64,000 nucleotides of DNA from Panagrolaimus kolymaensis (lineage: Eukaryota; Nematoda; Chromadorea; Rhabditida; Panagrolaimidae), in NCBI GenBank assembly GCA_028622995.1, contig JAJQJQ010000023.1, positions 310,001 through 374,000 on the forward strand. Direction: 5' to 3'. Position 1 is the stretch's first letter. Each line of letters starts with the position of its first letter. Below are positions 43,401 through 58,400 of this stretch, one piece after another. Made by a program: the position numbers and the translations under genes. The notes under the pieces are model-generated. The model was not told where the DNA came from, did not search any database, and was given only the letters and a program-made list of their open reading frames with translations.

Positions 43401-46400
43401 TTCAACCAAAAATTATATTTTTACTGTTGCATCAAGCAAGCTTTGATGAAAGACATAAGTGTGAAACTCGTTTTGAATTAGGGCTTGAATTGGACATATG
43501 AATATTTTAAGCCAAATATTTTTTATTAATTATATCAAAATTATTCCCAAGGGGATTTTGAATCGCATACCATTTATGACCTTCAACCAAAAATTATATT
43601 TTTACTGTTGCATCAAGCAAGCTTTGATGAAAGACATAAGTGTGAAACTCGTTTTGAATTAGGGCTTGAATTGGACATATGAATATTTTAAGCCAAATAT
43701 TTTTTATTGATTATTTCAAAATTATTCCCAAAGGGATTTTGAATCGCATACCATTTATGACATTCAACCAAAAATTATATTTTTACTGTTGCATCAAGCA
43801 ACAAGCCATGAGTCAAAACATTAATGAAACTCGTTTTGAATTAGGGCTTGAATTGGACATATGAATATTTTGTTCTAAATATTTTTTATTAATTATTTCA
43901 AAATTATTCCCAAAGGGATTTTGAATCGCATACCATTTATGACCTTCAACCAAAAATTATATTTTTACTGTTGCATCAAGCAAGCTTTGATGAAAGACAT
44001 AAGTGTGAAACTCGTTTTGAATTAGGGCTTGAATTGGACATATGAATATTTTAAGCCAAATATTTTTTATTAATTATATCAAAATTATTCCCAAGGGGAT
44101 TTTGAATCGCATACCATTTATGACCTTCAACCAAAAATTATATTTTTACTGTTGCATCAAGCAAGCTTTGATGAAAGACATAAGTGTGAAACTCGTTTTG
44201 AATTAGGGCTTGAATTGGACATATGAATATTTTAAGCCAAATATTTTTTATTAATTATTTCAAAATTATTCCCAAAGGGATTTTGAATCGCATACCATTT
44301 ATGACATTCAACCAAAAATTATATTTTTACTGTTGCATCAAGCAAGCTTTGATGAAAGACATAAGTGTGAAACTCGTTTTGAATTAGGGCTTGAATTGGA
44401 CATATGAATATTTTAAGCCAAATATTTTTTATTGATTATTTCAAAATTATTCCCAAAGGGATTTTGAATCGCATACCATTTATGACCTTCAACCAAAAAT
44501 TATATTTTTACTGTTGCATCAAGCAAGCTTTGATGAAAGACATAAGTGTGAAACTCGTTTTGAATTAGGGCTTGAATTGGACATATGAATATTTTAAGCC
44601 AAATATTTTTTATTGATTATTTCAAAATTATTCCCAAAGGGATTTTGAATCGCATACCATTTATGACCTTCAACCAAAAATTATATTTTTACTGTTGCAT
44701 CAAGCAAGCTTTGATGAAAGACATAAGTGTGAAACTCGTTTTGAATTAGGGCTTGAATTGGACATATGAATATTTTAAGCCAAATATTTTTTATTGATTA
44801 TTTCAAAATTATTCCCAAAGGGATTTTGAATCGCATACCATTTATGACCTTCAACCAAAAATTATATTTTTACTGTTGCATCAAGCAAGCTTTGATGAAA
44901 GACATAAGTGTGAAACTCGTTTTGAATTAGGGCTTGAATTGGACATATGAATATTTTGTTCTAAACATTTTTTATTAATTATTTCAAAATTATTCCCAAA
45001 GGGATTTTGAATCGCATACCATTTATGACATTCAACCAAAAATTATATTTTTACTGTTGCATCAAGCAAGCTTTGATGAAAGACATAAGTGTGAAACTCG
45101 TTTTGAATTAGGGCTTGAATTGGATATATGAATATTTTGTTCTAAATATTTTTTATTAATTATTTCAAAATTATTCCCAACGGGACTTTGAATCGCATAC
45201 CATTTATGACCTTCAACCAAAAATTATATTTTTACTGTTGCATCAAGCAAGCTTTGATGAAAGACATAAGTGTGAAACTCGTTTTGAATTAGGGCTTGAA
45301 TTGGACATATGAATATTTTAAGCCAAATATTTTTTATTGATTATTTCAAAATTATTCCCAAAGGGATTTTGAATCGCATACCATTTATGACCTTCAACCA
45401 AAAATTATATTTTTACTGTTGCATCAAGCAAGCTTTGATGAAAGACATAAGTGTGAAACTCGTTTTGAATTAGGGCTTGAATTGGACATATGAATATTTT
45501 AAGCCAAATATTTTTTATTGATTATTTCAAAATTATTCCCAAAGGGATTTTGAATCGCATACCATTTATGACCTTCAACCAAAAATTATATTTTTACTGT
45601 TGCATCAAGCAAGCTTTGATGAAAGACATAAGTGTGAAACTCGTTTTGAATTAGGGCTTGAATTGGACATATGAATATTTTGTTCTAAACATTTTTTATT
45701 AATTATTTCAAAATTATTCCCAAAGGGATTTTGAATCGCATACCATTTATGACATTCAACCAAAAATTATATTTTTACTGTTGCATCAAGCAAGCTTTGA
45801 TGAAAGACATAAGTGTGAAACTCGTTTTGAATTAGGGCTTGAATTGGATATATGAATATTTTGTTCTAAATATTTTTTATTAATTATTTCAAAATTATTC
45901 CCAAAGGGATTTTGAATCGCATACCATTTATGACATTCAACCAAAAATTATATTTTTACTGTTGCATCAAGCAAGCTTTGATGAAAGACATAAGTGTGAA
46001 ACTCGTTTTGAATTAGGGCTTGAATTGGACATATGAATATTTTAAGCCAAATATTTTTTATTGATTATTTCAAAATTATTCCCAAAGGGATTTTGAATCG
46101 CATACCATTTATGACATTCAACCAAAAATTATATTTTTACTGTTGCATCAAGCAAGCTTTGATGAAAGACATAAGTGTGAAACTCGTTTTGAATTAGGGC
46201 TTGAATTGGATATATGAATATTTTGTTCTAAATATTTTTTATTAATTATTTCAAAATTATTCCCAACGGGACTTTGAATCGCATACCATTTATGACCTTC
46301 AACCAAAAATTATATTTTTACTGTTGCATCAAGCAACAAGCCATGAGTCAAAACATTAATGAAACTCGTTTTGAATTAGGGCTTGAATTGGACATATGAA

Positions 46401-49400
46401 TATTTTAAGCCAAATATTTTTTATTGATTATTTCAAAATTATTCCCAAAGGGATTTTGAATCGCATACCATTTATGACATTCAACCAAAAATTATATTTT
46501 TACTGTTGCATCAAGCAACAAGCCATGAGTCAAAACATTAATGAAACTCGTTTTGAATTAGGGCTTGAATTGGACATATGAATATTTTAAGCCAAATATT
46601 TTTTATTAATTATTTCAAAATTATTCCCAAAGGGATTTTGAATCGCATACCATTTATGACATTCAACCAAAAATTATATTTTTACTGTTGCATCAAGCAA
46701 CAAGCCATGAGTCAAAACATTAATGAAACTCGTTTTGAATTAGGGCTTGAATTGGACATATGAATATTTTTAGCCAAATATTTTTTATTAATTATTTCAA
46801 AATTATTCCCAAAGGGATTTTGAATCGCATACCATTTATGACATTCAACCAAAAATTATATTTTTACTGTTGCATCAAGCAACAAGCCATGAGTCAAAAC
46901 ATTAATGAAACTCGTTTTGAATTAGGGCTTGAATTGGACATATGAATATTTTGTTCTAAATATTTTTTATTGATTATTTCAAAATTATTCCCAAAGGGAT
47001 TTTGAATCGCATACCATTTATGACATTCAACCAAAAATTATATTTTTACTGTTGCATCAAGCAAGCTTTGATGAAAGACATAAGTGTGAAACTCGTTTTG
47101 AATTAGGGCTTGAATTGGACATATGAATATTTTAAGCCAAATATTTTTTATTAATTATTTCAAAATTATTCCCAAAGGGATTTTGAATCGCATACCATTT
47201 ATGACATTCAACCAAAAATTATATTTTTACTGTTGCATCAAGCAAGCTTTGATGAAAGACATAAGTGTGAAACTCGTTTTGAATTAGGGCTTGAATTGGA
47301 CATATGAATATTTTGTTCTAAATATTTTTTATTGATTATTTCAAAATTATTCCCAAAGGGATTTTGAATCGCATACCGTTTATGACATTCAACCAAAAAT
47401 TATATTTTTACTGTTGCATCAAGCAACAAGCCATGAGTCAAAACATTAATGAAACTCGTTTTGAATTAGGGCTTGAATTGGACATATGAATATTTTTAGC
47501 CAAATATTTTTTATTAATTATTTCAAAATTATTCCCAAAGGGATTTTGAATCGCATACCATTTATGACATTCAACCAAAAATTATATTTTTACTGTTGCA
47601 TCAAGCAACAAGCCATGAGTCAAAACATTAATGAAACTCGTTTTGAATTAGGGCTTGAATTGGACATATGAATATTTTGTTCTAAATATTTTTTATTGAT
47701 TATTTCAAAATTATTCCCAAAGGGATTTTGAATCGCATACCATTTATGACATTCAACCAAAAATTATATTTTTACTGTTGCATCAAGCAAGCTTTGATGA
47801 AAGACATAAGTGTGAAACTCGTTTTGAATTAGGGCTTGAATTGGACATATGAATATTTTAAGCCAAATATTTTTTATTAATTATTTCAAAATTATTCCCA
47901 ACGGGACTTTGAATCGCATACCATTTATGACCTTCAACCAAAAATTATATTTTTACTGTTGCATCAAGCAACAAGCCATGAGTCAAAACATTAATGAAAC
48001 TCGTTTTGAATTAGGGCTTGAATTGGACATATGAATATTTTGTTCTAAATATTTTTTATTGATTATTTCAAAATTATTCCCAAAGGGATTTTGAATCGCA
48101 TACCATTTATGACATTCAACCAAAAATTATATTTTTACTGTTGCATCAAGCAACAAGCCATGAGTCAAAACATTAATGAAACTCGTTTTGAATTAGGGCT
48201 TGAATTGGACATATGAATATTTTAAGCCAAATATTTTTTATTAATTATTTCAAAATTATTCCCAAAGGGATTTTGAATCGCATACCATTTATGACATTCA
48301 ACCAAAAATTATATTTTTACTGTTGCATCAAGCAACAAGCCATGAGTCAAAACATTAATGAAACTCGTTTTGAATTAGGGCTTGAATTGGACATATGAAT
48401 ATTTTGTTCTAAATATTTTTTATTGATTATTTCAAAATTATTCCCAAAGGGATTTTGAATCGCATACCATTTATGACCTTCAACCAAAAATTATATTTTT
48501 ACTGTTGCATCAAGCAACAAGCCATGAGTCAAAACATTAATGAAACTCGTTTTGAATTAGGGCTTGAATTGGACATATGAATATTTTGTTCTAAATATTT
48601 TTTATTGATTATTTCAAAATTATTCCCAAAGGGATTTTGAATCGCATACCATTTATGACCTTCAACCAAAAATTATATTTTTACTGTTGCATCAAGCAAC
48701 AAGCCATGAGTCAAAACATTAATGAAACTCGTTTTGAATTAGGGCTTGAATTGGACATATGAATATTTTAAGCCAAATATTTTTTATTAATTATTTCAAA
48801 ATTATTCCCAAAGGGATTTTGAATCGCATACCATTTATGACATTCAACCAAAAATTATATTTTTACTGTTGCATCAAGCAACAAGCCATGAGTCAAAACA
48901 TTAATGAAACTCGTTTTGAATTAGGGCTTGAATTGGACATATGAATATTTTGTTCTAAATATTTTTTATTGATTATTTCAAAATTATTCCCAAAGGGATT
49001 TTGAATCGCATACCATTTATGACATTCAACCAAAAATTATATTTTTACTGTTGCATCAAGCAACAAGCCATGAGTCAAAACATTAATGAAACTCGTTTTG
49101 AATTAGGGCTTGAATTGGACATATGAATATTTTGTTCTAAATATTTTTTATTGATTATTTCAAAATTATTCCCAAAGGGATTTTGAATCGCATACCATTT
49201 ATGACCTTCAACCAAAAATTATATTTTTACTGTTGCATCAAGCAACAAGCCATGAGTCAAAACATTAATGAAACTCGTTTTGAATTAGGGCTTGAATTGG
49301 ACATATGAATATTTTGTTCTAAATATTTTTTATTGATTATTTCAAAATTATTCCCAAAGGGATTTTGAATCGCATACCATTTATGACATTCAACCAAAAA

Positions 49401-52400
49401 TTATATTTTTACTGTTGCATCAAGCAACAAGCCATGAGTCAAAACATTAATGAAACTCGTTTTGAATTAGGGCTTGAATTGGACATATGAATATTTTGTT
49501 CTAAATATTTTTTATTGATTATTTCAAAATTATTCCCAAAGGGATTTTGAATCGCATACCATTTATGACCTTCAACCAAAAATTATATTTTTACTGTTGC
49601 ATCAAGCAACAAGCCATGAGTCAAAACATTAATGATACTCGTTTTGAATTAGGGCTTGAATTGGACATATGAATATTTTGTTCTAAATATTTTTTATTGA
49701 TTATTTCAAAATTATTCCCAAAGGGATTTTGAATCGCATACCATTTATGACCTTCAACCAAAAATTATATTTTTACTGTTGCATCAAGCAACAAGCCATG
49801 AGTCAAAACATTAATGAAACTCGTTTTGAATTAGGGCTTGAATTGGACATATGAATATTTTGTTCTAAATATTTTTTATTGATTATTTCAAAATTATTCC
49901 CAAAGGGATTTTGAATCGCATACCATTTATGACATTCAACCAAAAATTATATTTTTACTGTTGCATCAAGCAACAAGCCATGAGTCAAAACATTAATGAA
50001 ACTCGTTTTGAATTAGGGCTTGAATTGGACATATGAATATTTTAAGCCAAATATTTTTTATTAATTATTTCAAAATTATTCCCAAAGGGATTTTGAATCG
50101 CATACCATTTATGACCTTCAACCAAAAATTATATTTTTACTGTTGCATCAAGCAACAAGCCATGAGTCAAAACATTAATGAAACTCGTTTTGAATTAGGG
50201 CTTGAATTGGACATATGAATATTTTGTTCTAAATATTTTTTATTGATTATTTCAAAATTATTCCCAAAGGGATTTTGAATCGCATACCATTTATGACATT
50301 CAACCAAAAATTATATTTTTACTGTTGCATCAAGCAACAAGCCATGAGTCAAAACATTAATGAAACTCGTTTTGAATTAGGGCTTGAATTGGACATATGA
50401 ATATTTTAAGCCAAATATTTTTTATTAATTATTTCAAAATTATTCCCAAAGGGATTTTGAATCGCATACCATTTATGACATTCAACCAAAAATTATATTT
50501 TTACTGTTGCATCAAGCAACAAGCCATGAGTCAAAACATTAATGAAACTCGTTTTGAATTAGGGCTTGAATTGGACATATGAATATTTTTAGCCAAATAT
50601 TTTTTATTAATTATTTCAAAATTATTCCCAAAGGGATTTTGAATCGCATACCATTTATGACATTCAACCAAAAATTATATTTTTACTGTTGCATCAAGCA
50701 ACAAGCCATGAGTCAAAACATTAATGAAACTCGTTTTGAATTAGGGCTTGAATTGGACATATGAATATTTTGTTCTAAATATTTTTTATTGATTATTTCA
50801 AAATTATTCCCAAAGGGATTTTGAATCGCATACCATTTATGACATTCAACCAAAAATTATATTTTTACTGTTGCATCAAGCAAGCTTTGATGAAAGACAT
50901 AAGTGTGAAACTCGTTTTGAATTAGGGCTTGAATTGGACATATGAATATTTTAAGCCAAATATTTTTTATTAATTATTTCAAAATTATTCCCAAAGGGAT
51001 TTTGAATCGCATACCATTTATGACATTCAACCAAAAATTATATTTTTACTGTTGCATCAAGCAAGCTTTGATGAAAGACATAAGTGTGAAACTCGTTTTG
51101 AATTAGGGCTTGAATTGGACATATGAATATTTTGTTCTAAATATTTTTTATTGATTATTTCAAAATTATTCCCAAAGGGATTTTGAATCGCATACCGTTT
51201 ATGACATTCAACCAAAAATTATATTTTTACTGTTGCATCAAGCAACAAGCCATGAGTCAAAACATTAATGAAACTCGTTTTGAATTAGGGCTTGAATTGG
51301 ACATATGAATATTTTGTTCTAAATATTTTTTATTGATTATTTCAAAATTATTCCCAAAGGGATTTTGAATCGCATACCATTTATGACATTCAACCAAAAA
51401 TTATATTTTTACTGTTGCATCAAGCAAGCTTTGATGAAAGACATAAGTGTGAAACTCGTTTTGAATTAGGGCTTGAATTGGACATATGAATATTTTAAGC
51501 CAAATATTTTTTATTAATTATTTCAAAATTATTCCCAACGGGACTTTGAATCGCATACCATTTATGACCTTCAACCAAAAATTATATTTTTACTGTTGCA
51601 TCAAGCAACAAGCCATGAGTCAAAACATTAATGAAACTCGTTTTGAATTAGGGCTTGAATTGGACATATGAATATTTTGTTCTAAATATTTTTTATTGAT
51701 TATTTCAAAATTATTCCCAAAGGGATTTTGAATCGCATACCATTTATGACATTCAACCAAAAATTATATTTTTACTGTTGCATCAAGCAACAAGCCATGA
51801 GTCAAAACATTAATGAAACTCGTTTTGAATTAGGGCTTGAATTGGACATATGAATATTTTAAGCCAAATATTTTTTATTAATTATTTCAAAATTATTCCC
51901 AAAGGGATTTTGAATCGCATACCATTTATGACATTCAACCAAAAATTATATTTTTACTGTTGCATCAAGCAACAAGCCATGAGTCAAAACATTAATGAAA
52001 CTCGTTTTGAATTAGGGCTTGAATTGGACATATGAATATTTTGTTCTAAATATTTTTTATTGATTATTTCAAAATTATTCCCAAAGGGATTTTGAATCGC
52101 ATACCATTTATGACATTCAACCAAAAATTATATTTTTACTGTTGCATCAAGCAACAAGCCATGAGTCAAAACATTAATGAAACTCGTTTTGAATTAGGGC
52201 TTGAATTGGACATATGAATATTTTGTTCTAAATATTTTTTATTGATTATTTCAAAATTATTCCCAAAGGGATTTTGAATCGCATACCATTTATGACCTTC
52301 AACCAAAAATTATATTTTTACTGTTGCATCAAGCAACAAGCCATGAGTCAAAACATTAATGAAACTCGTTTTGAATTAGGGCTTGAATTGGACATATGAA

Positions 52401-55400
52401 TATTTTGTTCTAAATATTTTTTATTGATTATTTCAAAATTATTCCCAAAGGGATTTTGAATCGCATACCATTTATGACATTCAACCAAAAATTATATTTT
52501 TACTGTTGCATCAAGCAACAAGCCATGAGTCAAAACATTAATGAAACTCGTTTTGAATTAGGGCTTGAATTGGACATATGAATATTTTAAGCCAAATATT
52601 TTTTATTAATTATTTCAAAATTATTCCCAAAGGGATTTTGAATCGCATACCATTTATGACATTCAACCAAAAATTATATTTTTACTGTTGCATCAAGCAA
52701 CAAGCCATGAGTCAAAACATTAATGAAACTCGTTTTGAATTAGGGCTTGAATTGGACATATGAATATTTTGTTCTAAATATTTTTTATTGATTATTTCAA
52801 AATTATTCCCAAAGGGATTTTGAATCGCATACCATTTATGACCTTCAACCAAAAATTATATTTTTACTGTTGCATCAAGCAACAAGCCATGAGTCAAAAC
52901 ATTAATGAAACTCGTTTTGAATTAGGGCTTGAATTGGACATATGAATATTTTGTTCTAAATATTTTTTATTGATTATTTCAAAATTATTCCCAAAGGGAT
53001 TTTGAATCGCATACCATTTATGACATTCAACCAAAAATTATATTTTTACTGTTGCATCAAGCAACAAGCCATGAGTCAAAACATTAATGAAACTCGTTTT
53101 GAATTAGGGCTTGAATTGGACATATGAATATTTTGTTCTAAATATTTTTTATTGATTATTTCAAAATTATTCCCAAAGGGATTTTGAATCGCATACCATT
53201 TATGACATTCAACCAAAAATTATATTTTTACTGTTGCATCAAGCAACAAGCCATGAGTCAAAACATTAATGAAACTCGTTTTGAATTAGGGCTTGAATTG
53301 GACATATGAATATTTTAAGCCAAATATTTTTTATTAATTATTTCAAAATTATTCCCAAAGGGATTTTGAATCGCATACCATTTATGACATTCAACCAAAA
53401 ATTATATTTTTACTGTTGCATCAAGCAACAAGCCATGAGTCAAAACATTAATGAAACTCGTTTTGAATTAGGGCTTGAATTGGACATATGAATATTTTGT
53501 TCTAAATATTTTTTATTGATTATTTCAAAATTATTCCCAAAGGGATTTTGAATCGCATACCATTTATGACCTTCAACCAAAAATTATATTTTTACTGTTG
53601 CATCAAGCAACAAGCCATGAGTCAAAACATTAATGAAACTCGTTTTGAATTAGGGCTTGAATTGGACATATGAATATTTTGTTCTAAATATTTTTTATTG
53701 ATTATTTCAAAATTATTCCCAAAGGGATTTTGAATCGCATACCATTTATGACATTCAACCAAAAATTATATTTTTACTGTTGCATCAAGCAACAAGCCAT
53801 GAGTCAAAACATTAATGAAACTCGTTTTGAATTAGGGCTTGAATTGGACATATGAATATTTTGTTCTAAATATTTTTTATTGATTATTTCAAAATTATTC
53901 CCAAAGGGATTTTGAATCGCATACCATTTATGACATTCAACCAAAAATTATATTTTTACTGTTGCATCAAGCAACAAGCCATGAGTCAAAACATTAATGA
54001 AACTCGTTTTGAATTAGGGCTTGAATTGGACATATGAATATTTTGTTCTAAATATTTTTTATTGATTATTTCAAAATTATTCCCAAAGGGATTTTGAATC
54101 GCATACCATTTATGACCTTCAACCAAAAATTATATTTTTACTGTTGCATCAAGCAACAAGCCATGAGTCAAAACATTAATGAAACTCGTTTTGAATTAGG
54201 GCTTGAATTGGACATATGAATATTTTGTTCTAAATATTTTTTATTGATTATTTCAAAATTATTCCCAAAGGGATTTTGAATCGCATACCATTTATGACAT
54301 TCAACCAAAAATTATATTTTTACTGTTGCATCAAGCAACAAGCCATGAGTCAAAACATTAATGAAACTCGTTTTGAATTAGGGCTTGAATTGGACATATG
54401 AATATTTTAAGCCAAATATTTTTTATTAATTATTTCAAAATTATTCCCAAAGGGATTTTGAATCGCATACCATTTATGACCTTCAACCAAAAATTATATT
54501 TTTACTGTTGCATCAAGCAACAAGCCATGAGTCAAAACATTAATGAAACTCGTTTTGAATTAGGGCTTGAATTGGACATATGAATATTTTGTTCTAAATA
54601 TTTTTTATTGATTATTTCAAAATTATTCCCAAAGGGATTTTGAATCGCATACCATTTATGACATTCAACCAAAAATTATATTTTTACTGTTGCATCAAGC
54701 AACAAGCCATGAGTCAAAACATTAATGAAACTCGTTTTGAATTAGGGCTTGAATTGGACATATGAATATTTTAAGCCAAATATTTTTTATTAATTATATC
54801 AAAATTATTCCCAAGGGGATTTTGAATCGCATACCATTTATGACCTTCAACCAAAAATTATATTTTTACTGTTGCATCAAGCAACAAGCCATGAGTCAAA
54901 ACATTAATGAAACTCGTTTTGAATTAGGGCTTGAATTGGACATATGAATATTTTAAGCCAAATATTTTTTATTAATTATTTCAAAATTATTCCCAAAGGG
55001 ATTTTGAATCGCATACCATTTATGACATTCAACCAAAAATTATATTTTTACTGTTGCATCAAGCAACAAGCCATGAGTCAAAACATTAATGAAACTCGTT
55101 TTGAATTAGGGCTTGAATTGGACATATGAATATTTTGTTCTAAATATTTTTTATTGATTATTTCAAAATTATTCCCAAAGGGATTTTGAATCGCATACCA
55201 TTTATGACATTCAACCAAAAATTATATTTTTACTGTTGCATCAAGCAACAAGCCATGAGTCAAAACATTAATGAAACTCGTTTTGAATTAGGGCTTGAAT
55301 TGGACATATGAATATTTTAAGCCAAATATTTTTTATTAATTATATCAAAATTATTCCCAAGGGGATTTTGAATCGCATACCATTTATGACCTTCAACCAA

Positions 55401-58400
55401 AAATTATATTTTTACTGTTGCATCAAGCAACAAGCCATGAGTCAAAACATTAATGAAACTCGTTTTGAATTAGGGCTTGAATTGGACATATGAATATTTT
55501 AAGCCAAATATTTTTTATTAATTATTTCAAAATTATTCCCAAAGGGATTTTGAATCGCATACCATTTATGACATTCAACCAAAAATTATATTTTTACTGT
55601 TGCATCAAGCAACAAGCCATGAGTCAAAACATTAATGAAACTCGTTTTGAATTAGGGCTTGAATTGGACATATGAATATTTTAAGCCAAATATTTTTTAT
55701 TAATTATTTCAAAATTATTCCCAACGGGACTTTGAATCGCATACCATTTATGACCTTCAACCAAAAATTATATTTTTACTGTTGCATCAAGCAACAAGCC
55801 ATGAGTCAAAACATTAATGAAACTCGTTTTGAATTAGGGCTTGAATTGGACATATGAATATTTTAAGCCAAATATTTTTTATTAATTATATCAAAATTAT
55901 TCCCAAAGGGATTTTGAATCGCATACCATTTATGACCTTCAACCAAAAATTATATTTTTACTGTTGCATCAAGCAACAAGCCATGAGTCAAAACATTAAT
56001 GAAACTCGTTTTGAATTAGGGCTTGAATTGGATATATGAATATTTTAAGCCAAATATTTTTTATTAATTATTTCAAAATTATTCCCAAAGGGATTTTGAA
56101 TCGCATACCATTTATGACCTTCAACCAAAAATTATATTTTTACTGTTGCATCAAGCAACAAGCCATGAGTCAAAACATTAATGAAACTCGTTTTGAATTA
56201 GGGCTTGAATTGGATATATGAATATTTTAAGCCAAATATTTTTTATTAATTATTTCAAAATTATTCCCAAAGGGATTTTGAATCGCATACCATTTATGAC
56301 CTTCAACCAAAAATTATATTTTTACTGTTGCATCAAGCAACAAGCCATGAGTCAAAACATTAATGAAACTCGTTTTGAATTAGGGCTTGAATTGGACATA
56401 TGAATATTTTGTTCTAAAATTTTTTTATTGATTATTTCAAAATTATTCCCAAAGGGATTTTGAATCGCATACCATTTATGACCTTCAACCAAAAATTATA
56501 TTTTTACTGTTGCATCAAGCAACAAGCCATGAGTCAAAACATTAATGAAACTCGTTTTGAATTAGGGCTTGAATTGGATATATGAATATTTTAAGCCAAA
56601 TATTTTTTATTAATTATTTCAAAATTATTCCCAAAGGGATTTAGAATGGCATACCATTTATGACCTTCAACCAAAAATTATATTTTTACTGTTGCATCAA
56701 GCAACAAGCCATGAGTCAAAACATTAATGAAACTCGTTTTGAATTAGGGCTTGAATTGGATATATGAATATTTTTTTCTAAATATTTTTTATTAATTATT
56801 TCAAAATTATTCCCAACGGGACTTTGAATCGCATACCATTTATGACCTTCAACCAAAAATTATATTTTTACTGTTGCATCAAGCAACAAGCCATGAGTCA
56901 AAACATTAATGAAACTCGTTTTGAATTAGGGCTTGAATTGGATATATGAATATTTTAAGCCAAATATTTTTTATTAATTATTTCAAAATTATTCCCAAAG
57001 GGATTTAGAATGGCATACCATTTATGACCTTCAACCAAAAATTATATTTTTACTGTTGCATCAAGCAACAAGCCATGAGTCAAAACATTAATGAAACTCG
57101 TTTTGAATTAGGGCTTGAATTGGATATATGAATATTTTAAGCCAAATATTTTTTATTAATTATTTCAAAATTATTCCCAAAGGGATTTAGAATGGCATAC
57201 CATTTATGACCTTCAACCAAAAATTATATTTTTACTGTTGCATCAAGCAACAAGCCATGAGTCAAAACATTAATGAAACTCGTTTTGAATTAGGGCTTGA
57301 ATTGGATATATGAATATTTTGTTCTAAATATTTTTTATTAATTATTTCAAAATTATTCCCAACGGGATTTAGAATCGCATACCATTTATGACCTTCAACC
57401 AAAAATTATATTTTTACTGTTGCATCAAGCAAGCTTTGATGAAAGACATAAGTGGGAAACTCGTTTTGAATTAGGGCTTGAATTGGACATATGAATATTT
57501 TAAGCCAAATATTTTTTATTAATTATATCAAAATTATTCCCAAAGGGATTTTGAATCGCATACCATTTATGACCTTCAACCAAAAATTATATTTTTACTG
57601 TTGCATCAAGCAACAAGCCATGAGTCAAAACATTAATGAAACTCGTTTTGAATTAGGGCTTGAATTGGATATATGAATATTTTAAGCCAAATATTTTTTA
57701 TTAATTATTTCAAAATTATTCCCAAAGGGATTTAGAATGGCATACCATTTATGACCTTCAACCAAAAATTATATTTTTACTGTTGCATCAAGCAACAAGC
57801 CATGAGTCAAAACATTAATGAAACTCGTTTTGAATTAGGGCTTGAATTGGATATATGAATATTTTAAGCCAAATATTTTTTATTAATTATTTCAAAATTA
57901 TTCCCAAAGGGATTTAGAATGGCATACCAATTATGACCTTCAACCAAAAATTATATTTTTACTGTTGCATCAAGCAACAAGCCATGAGTCAAAACATTAA
58001 TGAAACTCGTTTTGAATTAGGGCTTGAATTGGATATATGAATATTTTAAGCCAAATATTTTTTATTAATTATTTCAAAATTATTCCCAACGGGACTTTGA
58101 ATCGCATACCATTTATGACCTTCAACCAAAAATTATATTTTTACTGTTGCATCAAGCAACAAGCCATGAGTCAAAACATTAATGAAACTCGTTTTGAATT
58201 AGGGCTTGAATTGGATATATGAATATTTTAAGCCAAATATTTTTTATTAATTATTTCAAAATTATTCCCAAAGGGATTTAGAATGGCATACCAATTATGA
58301 CCTTCAACCAAAAATTATATTTTTACTGTTGCATCAAGCAACAAGCCATGAGTCAAAACATTAATGAAACTCGTTTTGAATTAGGGCTTGAATTGGATAT

